In this document: positions 32,690 through 45,663 of the stretch, piece by piece | How positions within the stretch are numbered: position 1 is the first letter of the stretch | How the letters are laid out: the number at the start of each line of letters is the position of its first letter | NCBI GenBank assembly: GCA_016271365.2 | Contig: CM028129.1 | Location: 847,548,501 to 847,612,500, forward strand | DNA length: 64,000 nucleotides | Source: Neoceratodus forsteri | Lineage: Eukaryota > Chordata > Ceratodontiformes > Ceratodontidae | Direction of reading: 5' to 3' | Translations under genes and position numbers: made by a program | The notes under the pieces: model-generated | Seen by the model: only the letters and a program-made list of their open reading frames with translations | Told to the model about the DNA's origin: nothing | Database searches by the model: none

Positions 32690-35600
32690 GGTAGGTCACA
32701 CGCATGCCTGAACCTATCAGCTCATGTCACCATTTTCAGGTTATCAGTTGCCGCCGCTAGAGGCCACTATCGTACAGCTGCTTCACCTGCTCCTGCATCG
32801 TGTTTGTTCTGGACATCTCCCCACGGTATAGCTACACTGACAGCAAACAATCCACAGCCACTACCTACCAAGCAAGGGCTTTACCCCACTTAACAAGCTC
32901 TGCTTCACACCAAAGAAACCTCACTAGTCACATAACAGCTAAGGGGCACTTCTCTACCTAAGGGCATGAACACCCACCATCTAGACACTCACTATACCTG
33001 CCCCTAACATGGGCTGGAAGGCTTGGAGGACCAAGCCTCACACCAAGGCAACTCAGACAGGTCAACAGCACCACTGGTATATGTGGCACTACCCAAGCCC
33101 TGCCACCTACAGGGTACCAATCATGATCTTCTTGTATGCCACTGCGCTAGTCTGGGTAGATACAAAAATTAGTGTCTGCCACAACCCTAACTTATTAAGG
33201 GGCATGCAGGACCATCACCTACCACACCTCACAGTCTGCCCTGCTTTAAAATCGCTGGACACACTGGTTCCAATGCACGGCCTAGCCTGTAAGGACGCCT
33301 GCTACCTCATTTTTTCTGGAGGGACTGGCAAGCACTTGAAGTTATCATTCCTCACCTGGCAGGGGGTCCTCTGCCTCATCTTACTAATACTGCTAATGTG
33401 CGCAGGTGATGTCCAACCCAACCCTGGGCCGCCACTCAACAACACCATCCTGGGGTCCCCTAGTGACCCAACATAGTGTCACGCCAAAGGCTTGAGGGTT
33501 GCACATATGAACATCTGTAGCCTAAGACCCAAGATGCATGAGGTGCAATCCTGGGTAGTTTTATACAAGCCAGATGTGCTTGCCATCACTGAAACTTGGC
33601 TGAAGCCTCACATACTCCATCATGAAGTGGAACTTGACCACTACGACTTCTTCCATAATGATAGAGAGGGGAAAAATGGAGGTGGTGTCCTTATTTATGT
33701 AAGCTCCTCACTGGAGGCTTCCCTGTCTCCTACCAACCTGCCAAGCTCTACAGGGCTTGAATCAATATTCGTCAGAATCATACTGGGCCGTGCAAAACAC
33801 CTAACAATAGGCAGTATATATAACCCTCCCACAGGTGGCACCCCAGCACTCCAGAACTTAGTTTGCTCACTAGCAGGGTCCCCGAGCGCTGAGCTGCTGG
33901 TCCTAGGGGATTTCAACCTGAGGTGGGAACCCGGTACCAAGCAAAAGTACATGGCCTCACTCCTTGAAGCAAACCTGACCCAGGTCATTCAGAGGTCACC
34001 AGACAAAACCAAAAAACGGGGAACCACTCTTCCCTTGATTAGATACTAGTCTCAAAACCTGCCAATATCCAAGTAGCTGGCATAATGTCCGATGCCCTGA
34101 GTGACCACTCACCCACCTTTTGTATCTGGAAAAAACAGCCTACTCAGATTCCTCCCAGGCTCATAGTGGCCAGGGACTTCTCTGGATTCTCTGTTGAGGT
34201 CTTCCAGAGCTCCCTGAGAAACGTTGACTGGACACCAATTAGACTCCTAGGCAGCACTGACGATGCTGCTCAGTACTTCCAGTGCACCTTCCCTGCGGTC
34301 GTCAACCTCCATGCCCCGATAAGGAAAATACAAGCCAAAGGCCAATGCCACAAATGGATCTCACACAAGCTAAAAAGACTAATGAAAGGCAGAAACAAAG
34401 CCTGGTAAAAGGCCAGGTGCTCTGCTATCCCAGCAGACTTAGCTGCCTATAGATTTCTGAGGAACCAGTGCAAGAAAGCCTCAAGATCAGCCAAATGGGA
34501 CTACATTAAATCCCTCCAGCAGCGAACCCTGACAGACCCTAAATCCTTCTGGTCTAGCATCAGTTCCCTGCTAAAAGGCACTAGCAAACCCCAGCAGGGT
34601 ACCATAAACTGCAATGGACAAACCCTGGCTGATGGAGGGGAGGCCACAATAGCCTTCAACTGCTTCTTCACTGACCTGGGTGCATACAGAACCAGCCACC
34701 TACATGGTACACAGGGCCCCCCAGCCACAGAATCCCAGGACCCACCAAACCCCCACTTCCATCTAAGTCTCATGAGTGCCAAAGAAGTGCTACCCCTCTT
34801 ACAATCCTTAAAACCCAATGCTTCTCCTGGACTGGATGGACTGGACCCTAGGCTACTCAAGGCCGCCGCCCCGGCTATAGTCCTGAGTATCGCTCTTCTC
34901 ATAAACAGATTCCTGCAGGACAGAGTTGTCCCCAAAATATGGAAACAGGCCCATGTAGTCCCAATCCATAAGGGTGGAGCTAGGGATACAATAGGCCACT
35001 ACAGACCCATCTCTATCTTATGCCACCTGGCAAAGATCCAGGAGCGGCTAGTGTATTGTCAACTAAGGGACTACTTGGAAGCTAACAGGCTCCTGGCACC
35101 CTCGCAACATGGCTTTTAGCAAAAGAATGGGACCAATACTGCCCTCATCGATTCACCACTGACATCCTAGCTGCCTTGAACAAGGGTACCCCTACTGGGG
35201 CTGTCTTCATTGACCTTACAAGGCCTTTGACCTGGTAGACCACCCACTCCTGCTAACTAAGCTAAGCCAAGCTGGGCTTGACCAACCCTGTCTGAACTGG
35301 TTCCACAATTACCTGACTGGCCGCTCTCAGCAGGTCAAGTGGAAAGGGGCCACCTCCGAACCCTTACCCTTAACCGAGGGGGTCCCACAGTGCTCTATCT
35401 TGGGTCCACTCTTGTTCTCCCTGTTCCTCAATGACCTCCGTTGCCACTGTGGGAGCAGCTCCATGGTATAGTACACTGATGATGCAGTACTCTATAGAAC
35501 AGCACAGCATCTGGACGATCTGGGGCCCCTGCTCCAGGCAGACTTCACTAAGGCCAAAACATGGCTAGTTGAGAACTGCCTGGTTTTCAAGCTCAATAAG

Positions 35601-36663
35601 ACAGAGGAGCTACTGTTCTGCCCAAAATCCCTGGTCCCTCCTGGGCTCATCTTCTCCCTCTTGCTACCGTATCTGGCTCTACAATCGAGGTGGTACAATC
35701 CTTCAAATACCTAGGCCTCATACCAGATCAAGGGCTTACACTGAAGCCGCATGTGGACCTGGTAATAAAAAACATACACCAAAAACTGGCCCTCCTCTAT
35801 TGTCTAAGTGATAACAGGACACCGGAGACAAGACTGGCAATTGTACAGAGTATCCTTCTCCCTGCTCTAACCTGTGCTGCTCCAACCCTACTCAGCATTA
35901 CAAAACTTGACCATAGCAAACTGCAAACACTGTACCACAAAATAGCACATTTTGCCACAAAAATCCACCCGAGTACCCACCACTGTGAAGTCCTCACCTC
36001 TCTCAACTGGCCTACCCTGAAAAACAGGCTCCAGTACCCCCTACTATGCTGGACCTGCAAGCTCCTAGACGCCCAACCTCCGGATGGGTTTAATCAGGCT
36101 ACTTGCCCCAAAGCGGACCAGCAGGCCACTCTGCATCTCAGGCAAAAAACTCCTGGAAATCCCCGGGGCATGCTCGGGAGCTGGCAGTAAATCCTTTGCC
36201 CACATAGCCCCCACATTGTGGAATAATCTCCCTAGCCACCTTCAGGCAGCACCCTCCCTAGCCACATTCCAGAAGGGAGTGAGCACACACCTCCTTAACC
36301 CTAGTTCCTGCTCCTGTACCTATGGATAAAAACAGTCACTGATGAACTGTGTCAATGTGTTGTGCAAAGTGATAATGTAATCCCTGTACCGTAGTCTCCA
36401 CTGTATTACTTGTATGCACTCAATACGGCTACTGCCCTTAAACTAACACTGTTGTACTCTGTAAATGTGATGTGCTCAGTTGCCCTCCTCCATGAAAACT
36501 GTATATTGACATTGTAGTTTCTGTATGATATGTCCTACTTTGTATCACCAGCCTGTATCTGAAACCTATATGTAACTAACTCCAGGTCACCCCTGAAAAA
36601 GAGACCTTCAGGGCCCAGTGGGTTTACCCGGTTAACAAAATGTAACAAATAAATAAAGTAATT
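32690..36663 (+). mobile_element. L2-type LINE, near full length
   Basis: The order is: N-terminal hydrophobic region, a 2A-like motif, AP endonuclease, RT with the C-terminal block, and a 3' UTR ending cagtgggtttacccggttaa, caaaatgtaac and aaataaataaag. The 5' start is not defined; it may lie between the direct repeat ending at 32654 and the first ATG at 33009. Confidence 0.85.
33009..36329 (+). pseudogene. L2-type polyprotein: 2A-like, endonuclease, reverse transcriptase
   Basis: From ATG 33009 one frame reads to 34049 with a single TAG at 33474-33476. The N-terminal 155 codons have two hydrophobic stretches; the second, CLILLILLMCAGDVQPNPGP, ends in a 2A-like motif (canonical core DxExNPGP, here DVQPNPGP). 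The endonuclease follows: HMNICSLRPKMHEVQ, ITETWLKP, NGGGVLIYV, GSIYNPPTG, LVLGDFNL and, in the next frame, SDALSDHSPTF. RT blocks: PNASPGLDGLDPRLL, HVVPIHKGGA, RPISIL, AVFIDLTKAFD-like (frameshifted), GVPQCSILGPLLFSLFLNDL, YTDDAVLY (YADD box, Ala to Thr) and APTLWNNLPSHLQAAPSLAT. About four stops and four frameshifts disable it. Confidence 0.85.
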
Positions 36664-38860
36664 GCAGCAAAATATGGAGGGGAAATGAATCTAGTATCCA
36701 AAGAAGTACATTTAACTAAGCCAACTGTTATAACAAAAACATAATCTATTTAACAGTTATATTATGCTACAGGTGGTAAAAAAATGATGCAGCTGCTGAC
36801 AAGTAATGGTATAGTAATAGTAGTAAACAGTTCTCTACCACCCAGATCAGATACAGTACCAACAAAGTTAGAGGCATGAAATGCAGTTGCTGTTGACAAA
36901 ATATGAACTTTCCCAACCCACTGATGTTATTTTTAAATTTTTCTGTGCTCATGGTGTTCATTCAAGTAATCTTTGAGGAAGAAGATGATATTGTCACAGT
37001 GGTCAATGAGGGAGAAGAGTGCAAATATACTTGACCACCAGAGGAGGGTCTGTCTTATACTGTGCTGCTGTGTTGTGAAGAACAGTGATATGTCCATGGA
37101 CTCTGACTGGAGTCTGGACCTATGCTATTTTTTTTCCTGTGCTAATTGTGTTCGTTCAAATAACCCTGTTCAGAACTGACCTGTCTTGTTGCCACTTCAT
37201 ATCAGGCCTCATGTATTAACTTACCCTATTCATGAAAGATTTTTACCACAAGCTTAATGGGAGAAACTCTTTTGTGAAGAAGGCCTCAGAGTCTGTATGT
37301 TTTATGTTTGTTCAGGTATGTCTGAAGTTAAAGTAAGGAATGTTGACTTTCAGAAAGTCAGATGCTTCGCATTTTCTGGTGACAGATAGGATCTTGCATC
37401 AGTAATAATATTACCAGCTCAACTAGACAAGTGTTACTTCTGAATAAATGTTAGTAGGAGGGCAATTCATGTATTTCATGAAATAACATTTAAACCGTCC
37501 ACTGAGGACTGTTTTACCCCTCCTGGATGGATTATCCTAATGCAGCACTATATCTTTGTGAAAAGGGAGGTTATGGTCAAAGTCCTCGAGTGGGCTATGC
37601 AGGTGACAGATAATGCAAGGTGTGATGCAGTTCCTGAAGGAGCAGGAGCTGCATATACCCCATGCCAAGAGCTATGCTTTCAATGAGATAGTATGTCTGA
37701 TGGTGGTTCAAGCTATGCAGAGTCTCCCTGCATCAGCCACATGGAATTAAATGGTATGCCACCCTAACAGTGACATTTCTACAGTGACATGCGTCGATAC
37801 TGACAACAGCGCCATGCCACCGTAGAAGTGCCACTGGAAGGGGGCAACCACTTCCCAGACCTGCACCCATTCCCTGAACTAATTCCTACCTGGAGTTAGA
37901 ATCCTTTAGTTTGGGGGATGCTGGGGGTTCGGGGGGCGCAGCCCCTCTGATGTAAAAAATAGAGACTGTGCGGCTCCATGCCAACTGCAACTTGCGGTCG
38001 ACATGGAGCCCATCGCTGTAATGCCAGTCGCAATCTTTTTTGTCGCACCAGCATGGTAGAGCCGAATTAAATAGTACTGGCCCTTTAAGACATTTGGTGG
38101 TACCAAGGGGGAAGAGAGGATGGGTCAAAAATCTCTAAGAGGGGTAGTTATAATGGTTAGGCCCCTTCAGATATCTGTACGTGCCTGCACAGATCAAAAT
38201 AGGATACCTCTACCCTGCAAATGAGACTTAAACAAAGTCCTGGGCTATCCCTTCTAGGTGGGATATGATATGCGTTGGGGATATTAAAACATTTAGCAAG
38301 GCAGCAATAGTATCCCTGTCTTATGAAAGATAGTGGATCTGGGAAGGGAAAATCGGCCTGCTACAGCTCAATTCAATATAAATCAACACTATTCAATTAA
38401 ATAAAACAAGGAGGAGTGAAAATTTACCAGAGTTGCATGGCGTTTGTTTACCAGAACTGCCTAAGTTTGCCTAGATGCTATTTGAAATCTGGCCCTAAGC
38501 TCAGCATTCTAAAAGAGAGCTGCAACTTTGTCATTTAGCCAGCAAGTCAAAGTTAAATGTGACAACAAAAGAATACTCAAGTTTGAAGGCTGACAGTTGA
38601 CTTTTCCTGTCCCCAGTGGCAAAGCAATGCAGAATAATCAGGCCAGACATTGAGTGGCATCTAGTACATTCTCAAGAGGGAGGAGAAGCAGTTTAAATAA
38701 TTCTGATGTCGTCGCTCTGGGTGCAATGCTTGAGGAGGATTCAGGGAGTGTTCCAGGACCTACAGGGTTATCTTGAGGGAAAAAGTTCCAAAGTTACAGC
38801 CCTACTCCTGTTAGTGAATGCCAAATTAGGTACTCAAGCCAGATGGTCAGTGAAATTTAC
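36664..38860. other. non-coding, nothing firmly identified
   Basis: No domain-bearing frame. 37900-37960 contains gctgggggttcggggggcgc then agcccc, a G/C palindrome style often seen inside short DNA transposons. 37973-38012 has a 9-bp inverted repeat (ggctccatg/catggagcc). No element ends were found. Confidence 0.4.
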
Positions 38861-38879
38861 GTTTAATTCCGGTTAAAAT

Positions 38880-38965
38880 AACAAAAGGCTGGTAACACAG
38901 TACCTCCTCTGTCACCCAATGTGCAACTAGCTGCAGTGCTTCGGTAAAGCCTTCTTCAGTGGTGA
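38880..38965 (-). mobile_element. possible Penelope-like terminal fragment
   Basis: The minus strand reads ccactgaagaaggctttacc then gaagcactgcagc. The tgaagaagg...accgaa pattern resembles Penelope-type terminal repeats. No coding sequence is attached and no pair was found. Confidence 0.35.
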
Positions 38966-39762
38966 GTGATTGGCTTCAGGTTGAAGAGAATATCTCTGAA
39001 CAAGCAGTGTCTAAAGGCTGCATTTGGAAAGGGCTCACAAGTTGTCTCCATAGGCTGCTGTTGTGATGAGAGGTGGACAGTGCCAGTCCTGGTTTGCCAT
39101 GACACCTATTGTATTGTTTCGATTGAGATCTCCTGTGCGGAATCTGGTGTTGGTAGAAGTGTTTCATGATCTGTCCTCTGTTTCCATGCCTGTGTGAGGG
39201 TAAGGAAAAGTGTATATCAATTAGAAGAAAGGAGAGGTGAGAGGCTGTCATCTGGCCTATCAGATGCTTCACTGCGGCTGGTGCTTCTGGATCCAGAGGG
39301 CTGGTGAGTGGTGGGTTGTGCAGGGTGATTCCAGTTTCTGTTTCACCTTTTGTGCTTAGGTGGTTGCACTTATAAGTGCTCCAGGTCTTTCAGGTCGATA
39401 TAGTCTGCTGATTTGTGTGTGGAGGAGCCTGGTGTGGTCTCCATGTGGCTGGGGGAGGAATCTGTGCATTCCCAAGGTCTAGCTCTGAGATTCCCAGGCT
39501 GAACAGCTTTGGGCCAGTGCAGTTTAAAATAGTCCATCGCAGCTTCTAGACTGCCAAAAGTTAACACTTGAGTTGAGCAGGGTAACTCATGGTAAATTGA
39601 ATTCCTGTCTGGTGGAGGACCTGTCGGACTGGGGTGAAGGCTCCCCTCTGTGCAGTGAGGTATTTTGAGGCAATCAAGGAAAAACATGATTTTGTGACCC
39701 TGCCAGTCCACTATCCCCAGTTCTTTGGCTCTATGAAAAATATTTTCTTTTACAGGGAAGAA

Positions 39763-40618
39763 GGAACTAGAAGGGGGCAGGATCAGTTGTGTTCCAGTAC
39801 AGTAGCTGCTTCTTGGTTTTACAGGGTTTCTTGAGGATTTTACTTGGTAGAAGTTTATTTCTTTTCTTTCTTACTTCTAAGGGGCTAGCAGGGTATTGTT
39901 TTTAGGACTGCTGGAAGTTTAAAAACTGGTTTGGTGGCTGTAAGTGGGCTCATTTGTTGGATGTTCCACTGTGTAACAGGCTGCGCTGGTGGAGGCCTAT
40001 TTCTTCTGATTTAAAACCTATTTGGTGGGATTTTCTTGGGGCTGGTTATTTGAATTGGAGACCTACGTCTGTTAATTTCAAGCCTATTTTGATGTGTTGT
40101 TAGTGAAGATGATTGAATTGGAGACCTGTTTCCTTTGGCAGCAAACATATTTTGGGGGCTTTGAGTTGAATTTTGATTCCTTTTCACTGACTTCACTAGC
40201 TGCAAAGATTAGTGCATAGTGGGGGAAGGGTGTTAATGGTCTGGCCAGGTCTCACTCAGCTAATTGACTGGAGGCAGAGCTGAATCAGGTTTGTGATGTT
40301 AGTTGCTTTGACTTCTCAGAAGGAACGAGAAGGGGACAGGATCAGTTGTGTTCCAGTACAGTAGCTACTTCTTGTTGTTTTTACAGGGTTTCTTGTAGAT
40401 TTTACTTGGTAGAAGGTTATTTCTTTTCTTTCTTACATCTAAGGGGCTAGCAGGGTATTGTTTTTCGGGCTGTTGGAATTTTGAAAACTGGTCTGGTGGC
40501 TGTAAGTGGGCTCATTTGATGGATGTTTCACTGTGTAACAGGCTGCACTGGTGGAGGCCTATTTCTTCTGATTTAAAACCTATTTGGTGGGATTTGCTTG
40601 GAGCTGGTTCTTTGGCTG
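39763..40618. repeat. ~556-bp spaced direct repeat upstream of a CR1
   Basis: 39763-40056 and 40320-40618 are about 295 bp each and highly alike: gaaggggg/gaaggggac, caggatcagttgtgttccag, aaggggctagcagggtattg, then ggaggcctatttcttctgat. The copies are offset by ~557 bp, so this is one and a half units of a tandem repeat. It ends about 70 bp before the start-like region of the CR1 at 40.7 kb and may be repeated promoter/5' UTR sequence of that element. Confidence 0.85.
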
Positions 40619-41005
40619 CAGGGCTTAGAGGGGCTGACACAGGGCTGATACACCCTCTTGAGAGTCGGGTGTAGGCCCAAATCCCACCGTCCGCCACCCC
40701 TCCTCCCCAGAGTTCTGCTTATTTATAGGGGAACACCTGCCCTGCAATTGGAGGAAAAGGCTGCTGGTGCAGCTCATGTAGTTCTAGCCACTGGGGGGTG
40801 GATTTAAAGGTTGGGAGAGAGGAGCTTAGGGAGTTGTTCACTTCCCTTATAAGTTTACTGTGTTGTACTGTACCTAGTAACAGGGTTACCGGTTTACTGT
40901 GGACTGTATCTAGGATTAGTGGGTGACCTGATTAGGCAGTAGGGGTGTATCTTGGACTAGTAGGGAACCTGGTGGCTCACCCAAGGAAACCTACTTGGTA
41001 AGGGG

Positions 41006-42561
41006 ATGGGACCACATGTCATTAGGACCGGCATCTTTGGGAGGGTGATGGGGTACACAGGGTGTGGGGTAGCCATGATACTGGACTGGGCTTGGAAGTT
41101 CGGTGGTTGCCCAGTGTGCTACCAGCTGGCACAGCTTAGGGAGGAGGTTGTGGGGATTAGGAGACAGCTGGGGGAAGGGGGGAGGTATGGTTGGGAAAGA
41201 GGGCAGGGGATCTCCCATGGGGTTGCATCAAGCACTAGGGGCGGGGGCATAGGGAAAGGAGTGCAGGAGAATACTCTGGGATCACATAGGGACCCTGGCA
41301 GAGGGGACCCAAAAGGAGGACACTACCAAGGAAGCAGGCCGGTAACTGGGGACCCTCACAAAGGGGGCCAGAGGGACAACATTCTCAGGGAAGTAGGCAG
41401 ATGGCTGGGGCTGGACAGAAGGAAGCAAGGCGGGGAGGTGGGCCGGACCTTACACTTCACTTCTCTTCTTCTGCTTGAGGATGAGGGAGGTGATGTAGCC
41501 ATGACAGGGGTGGTTAGAGATGGAAAGAGAGTGGGGGGCAGGAGGCAGGGGCTGGATAGCAGGAGGAACAGGGGGGAATCTGGAATGCAGGAAAATGGGG
41601 GGAGCAGTGACTCAGAGCAGGAGGGGCAGGGGGAAGAGGGAGGAAAGCACAAGGAGAAGGACCAGTTCAGAGCAAAGGTCAAGAAGAAGGACCAAAAGTA
41701 CAAGGAGGATACAACAAAGGGAGCTGAGGGTTTAGGCCAGGGGAGCACGACAAGCAAGGAGGGACTAAACGGAGACAGGAAGGAAGGGAGGATGAGCCAG
41801 GCTAGTTTAGCAGATGGGAGAGAAGAACCAGTCGCGAGCAGTGAGGGGGGAGTTATCGAGGTACAGAAGGATACTCGGGAGGAGAAGAGGCATAGGATCG
41901 GAGGGGAGGGGGTGGCCAGGGTAAATAAGGAGGGGGCGGCATGTGGCACCCAGATAGGGGGAGGAACAAGGAGCCGGCTAGGTGGAAGGGCCGGTAGAAA
42001 GGATGAGGGACATGGAAGGGGGGGAATGGAGGAAAAGGAGCAGTCAGAGTGCTCCTGTTAGGGGATTCTATGATCAGGAGTATCAAATGGGATAGGGAGG
42101 GAGAAGCCTGGCCAGTTAGAACAAAATGCTTCCCTGGACTAATGGTGCACAGGGCCAAGCACGAGGCATATCAGCTGGCAAAGGAATGTGGGGGTTCCCC
42201 AGACATACCGGTCCACCTGGGTACAAATGACATTGAGGGAAATAGCGAGCTAGAGATACAGGCAAGGTTCAGGGAGCTTGCCAGGGTCTGTCTTGACATA
42301 GGATGCACAATTTCCTTCTCGGAAATCCTGCCGGTGCCAAGGGCTAGTGGGGAACACAAAAGAAAGATTAGGGAGATAAACCAGTGGCTCAGGCAGTGGT
42401 GTGAGTCCAGAGGGTATGGGTTGATGGGGGATTGGGGGGAGACCTGGGAGGATAAGGAGCTGCATGCTAGAGATAGGCTCCATCTCAATTTGAAGGGGAG
42501 GGGAATCCTTAAGTTGAAAATAGAGGGGTTCATTGGTGAAAAGTGGGGTTTAAACTTGTGA
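41006..42561 (+). pseudogene. CR1 ORF1 with esterase-like domain
   Basis: ATG at 41006 follows aggggatggg. The first 351 codons hold a Cys-bearing segment (FGGCPVCYQLAQLREEVVGI, a likely short coiled coil) and a long Gly/Lys/Glu-rich low-complexity region. A -1 shift near 42050 separates it from the esterase domain (42049-42561): VLLLGDSMIRSIKWD (block I Ser), PVHLGTNDIEGN (block III Asn), ISFSEILPVP, and ARDRLHLNLKGRGILKLKI with the Asp-His end. One indel therefore splits an otherwise intact ORF1. The stop at 42559-42561 lies 11 bases before the ORF2 ATG at 42573. Confidence 0.85.
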
Positions 42562-42572
42562 AGGGGAAGGGG

Positions 42573-45500
42573 ATGGGAGAAAAGGCTGTCGACAGAGGTC
42601 CGATAAAGGAGGGACTCTGTCTCCATCCCCCTGGGGAGCTGGAGGAATGCGGGAAAAATCTGACTGGTAAAGTGCAGACCAGGGGAAAACGGAATCCCCA
42701 TGGGAATACGAGCAGGGGAAATGGAAGTATAGGGAAAGGGTGGAAGGTAGTCCTGCTAAATGCCAGGAGCTTGGGCAATAAAATGCCTGAGCTCCAGGCG
42801 ATGCTAACTGAGGGAGCGGTGGTTGTGGCAGCGGTCACTGAGACCTGGGCCACCACAGGACACGACTGGGACCTGAACCTGGAGGGTTACACTATGTTCA
42901 GGAAGGACAGGGGGGAGGGAAGGGGAGGAGGGGTAGCAATGACAGTCAAAAACTGCATTGGCATAGGGGGAGTAGAGGAGATGGAGGGAACTGTGAAGGC
43001 GATTTGGGTCACCTTGATAACGAGGGGGGGCAAGAGAGTAAAAATAGGAGTGGTGTATAGACCCCCTACACTGGCGAAGGAGCTGGAGGACAGTCTGGTG
43101 GCAGATGTTGGGAGACACTGCAGATTGGGCAGGGGAAGGGTGGTGGTGTTGGGGGACTTAAACATGCCAGGAACAGACTGGGAGGCTATGACATTCTCGG
43201 TGGCCAGGGAACAGAGGTTGTTGGATGTCTTTCAAGACGCGTTCCTAACTCAGCAGGTGGGGGAACTGACCAGGAAGGCGGGGGTACTGGATGTGGTCCT
43301 GGCAGACAGTGACCAGATTGGGGGCCTGGAGATAAGGGACCCGTTGGTGGAGAGTGACCATGCCACGGTCTGGTTCTGCCTGGACCTAGGAGGGGTAGAA
43401 GGCTGCACAAAGACGGAGATAACTGACTTCAGGGGGGCGGATTTTAAGGAAATGGGAAGGATCCTTAAGGAGCAGTTGGATGTGATTGGGTCAGACATGG
43501 ACGCTGATAGTAGGTGGGAAATCATCAGGACAGGGGTGCAGGATGCTACCAGCACCTGTGCAAAAGTAAGATGAAAATGCGGTAGGGCCTGAAAACCCTG
43601 CTTGTGGACCAGGGAGGTCCAGGAGGTGGTGCTGGGAAAGAAGGCAGCCTATAGGCAATTCAAGTGCTCAAGGAGTGAAAGGGATTGAGGGGAGTACAAG
43701 CTGATGGCTAGAAGGGCCACTAGGGTGGTGAGACCAGCTAAGGCAAGGAAGGAGCAGAACCTGGCCAGGGAAATTAGGAGAGGGAACAAGGGGTTCTTTA
43801 GATACATTGGGGAAAAACAAAGGGCGAAGGGGCAGATTAGCAGGATTAAAACAGGGGGGAGATGGGCACAAGACCCGGGGGAGCAGGCTGAGGTACTAAA
43901 TGAGTACTTCACCTCAGTTTTCACCAAGGATAATGGGGGTGCTGCATCATACATGGGAGGAGACAGTGAGGAGGAGGGACCCTTACCGATCGGCAGGTCT
44001 GGGGAGAGGGGGAGTCATCACTGGCAGGAGGGGGGAAGGCTAAGCAGGGAGAAGAGGAAGCGGAAGTGGAAATCACAACAGAGAGTGAGGGAAGTCCTCA
44101 GGTCCCTTAAGATGGAGAAAGCACCGGGGCCGGATAAATTACATCTCAGAGTGCTGAAGGAACTTTCGGATGTCCTGGCAAAACCCCTGGCGGAGCTTTT
44201 CACCATCTCTCTGAGGACAGGGTGGGTGCCCCAGAACTGGAAGGTGGTGTATATAGTGCCTATCCACAAGGTGGGATCAAGGGAGGTGGCAGGGAACTAC
44301 AGGCCTGTCAGCCTGACATCAGTGGTGGGCAAGGTGTTGGAGGGCATTGTCAAGGAGAGGCTAGGGGGGGACCTGGAAAAGGCAGGGTGCCTGGACAATA
44401 GACAACATGGATTCGTCCCGGGGAAATCATGTCAGACAAACCTTGTGGAGCTCTATGACTGGGTGATGAGTGCCTTGGACCTGGGTGGACAAGTGGACAT
44501 CCTCTTTCTAGACTTCAGCAAGGCATTTGACTCTGTTCCTCATGAGGGCCTGTTGGATAAGCTGGGAGAAATGGGGGTGGGGAACCAGATGGATAGGCAA
44601 TTGGCTCCAGGACCTGACCCAGAGGGTTGTAGTTGGCGGGATAGTCTCATCCCCAAGAAGGGTCATTAGTGGGGTCCCACAGGGGATCAGTCCTTGGGTC
44701 CCACCTGTTCAATGCCTACGTCTCTCACATAAGGACAGGTATCAGGAGTGAGATGAGTCTCTTTGCGGATGACTCAAAACTGGTGGCAGTGGTGGATGGG
44801 GAGGAGGGGAGGGTGGCCCTACAGGGGGACCTGGAGGCTCTGGAAAGATGGTCTAGAAAGTGGAAGCTGAGGTTCAATGCAGGGAAATACAAGGTACTGC
44901 ACCTGAGGGCCAGAAACCTGGGCCAAGTGTACACCCTTGGGGGGGGAAATGCTACAAGTCTCAATGGGTGAGAGGGACCTGGGGGTGGTGGTGGATGTCA
45001 AGATGAGCAACTCTGAGACTTGTAGGAGGGAAGCAGCCAAGGCCAACAGAATGCTGGGATGCATCGCTAGGGGGATCACCTCCAGAAGGAGGGGAAGTGA
45101 TACTCCCTCTGTATAACTGCTTGGTGAGGCCGCACCTCGAGTACTGCGTGCAGTTTTGGAGGCCACACTTAAAGAGGGACATTAAACTCCTGGAGAGGGT
45201 CCAGAGGAGGGAAACCAAAATGATTTGGGGCTTGGGGGACAGGACCTATGAGGAGAGGCTCGAAGAGCTAAATATGTACACATTGGAAGAGAGAAGGGAC
45301 CTGGGGGACATGATAGAGGTCTTCAGGTACATGAAGGGGGTAAATAGGGGAGGAGCAGTCAGGGTGCTTTGAAGGAAGGAGGAGGGGGCCACTAGAGGGC
45401 ATGGGTGGAAGCTGGAGGGGGGAAGATTCAGGGGAGAAAGGAGGAGGTGCTACTTCACTGAGAGGGTGGTGGAGCCATGGAATGTGCTGCCTAGGGGGCT

Positions 45501-45663
45501 GGTGGAGTCAGAGACAGTGGAGGGGTTCAAGAGGGTGTGGGACAGGTACAGGGGAAGGGTTCTGGAAGCAAAATCCAATGCAGCGAGAATATCCGGAACT
45601 GGGAAGGGAAAAGCCAGAGAAGCCGAGGGGGGCAGCAAGGTCAGCTCCCAGGGTGGGGGCTGA
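42573..45663 (+). pseudogene. CR1 ORF2: endonuclease, reverse transcriptase
   Basis: Endonuclease 42573-43574 is one intact frame: VVLLNARSLGNKMPELQAML, VTETWATTG, RGGGVAMTV, GVVYRPPTL, VVVLGDLNMPGTDW, LDVVLAD and VESDHATVWF; all catalytic blocks are present. After a stop near 43572 the RT domain has LKMEKAPGPDKLHLRVLKEL, VYIVPIHKVGSREVAGNYRP, RQHGFVPGKSCQTNLVELYD and VDILFLDFSKAFDSVPHEGL. A frameshift near 44600 precedes SGVPQGISPWV-type and MSLFADDSKLVAVVDG (intact FADD). The tail has [15 protein letters not shown] and RVVEPWNVLPRGLVESETVE. Few stops or shifts for its length suggest recent activity. Confidence 0.88.

Noticed and set aside
41356..41949. 197-codon minus-strand frame opposite CR1 ORF1
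   Set aside because: Shadow of the purine-rich ORF1 coding strand; Ser/Pro/Phe-rich with no domain.
42171..42701. 176-codon minus-strand frame opposite the CR1 esterase
   Set aside because: Antisense shadow of a recognised domain.
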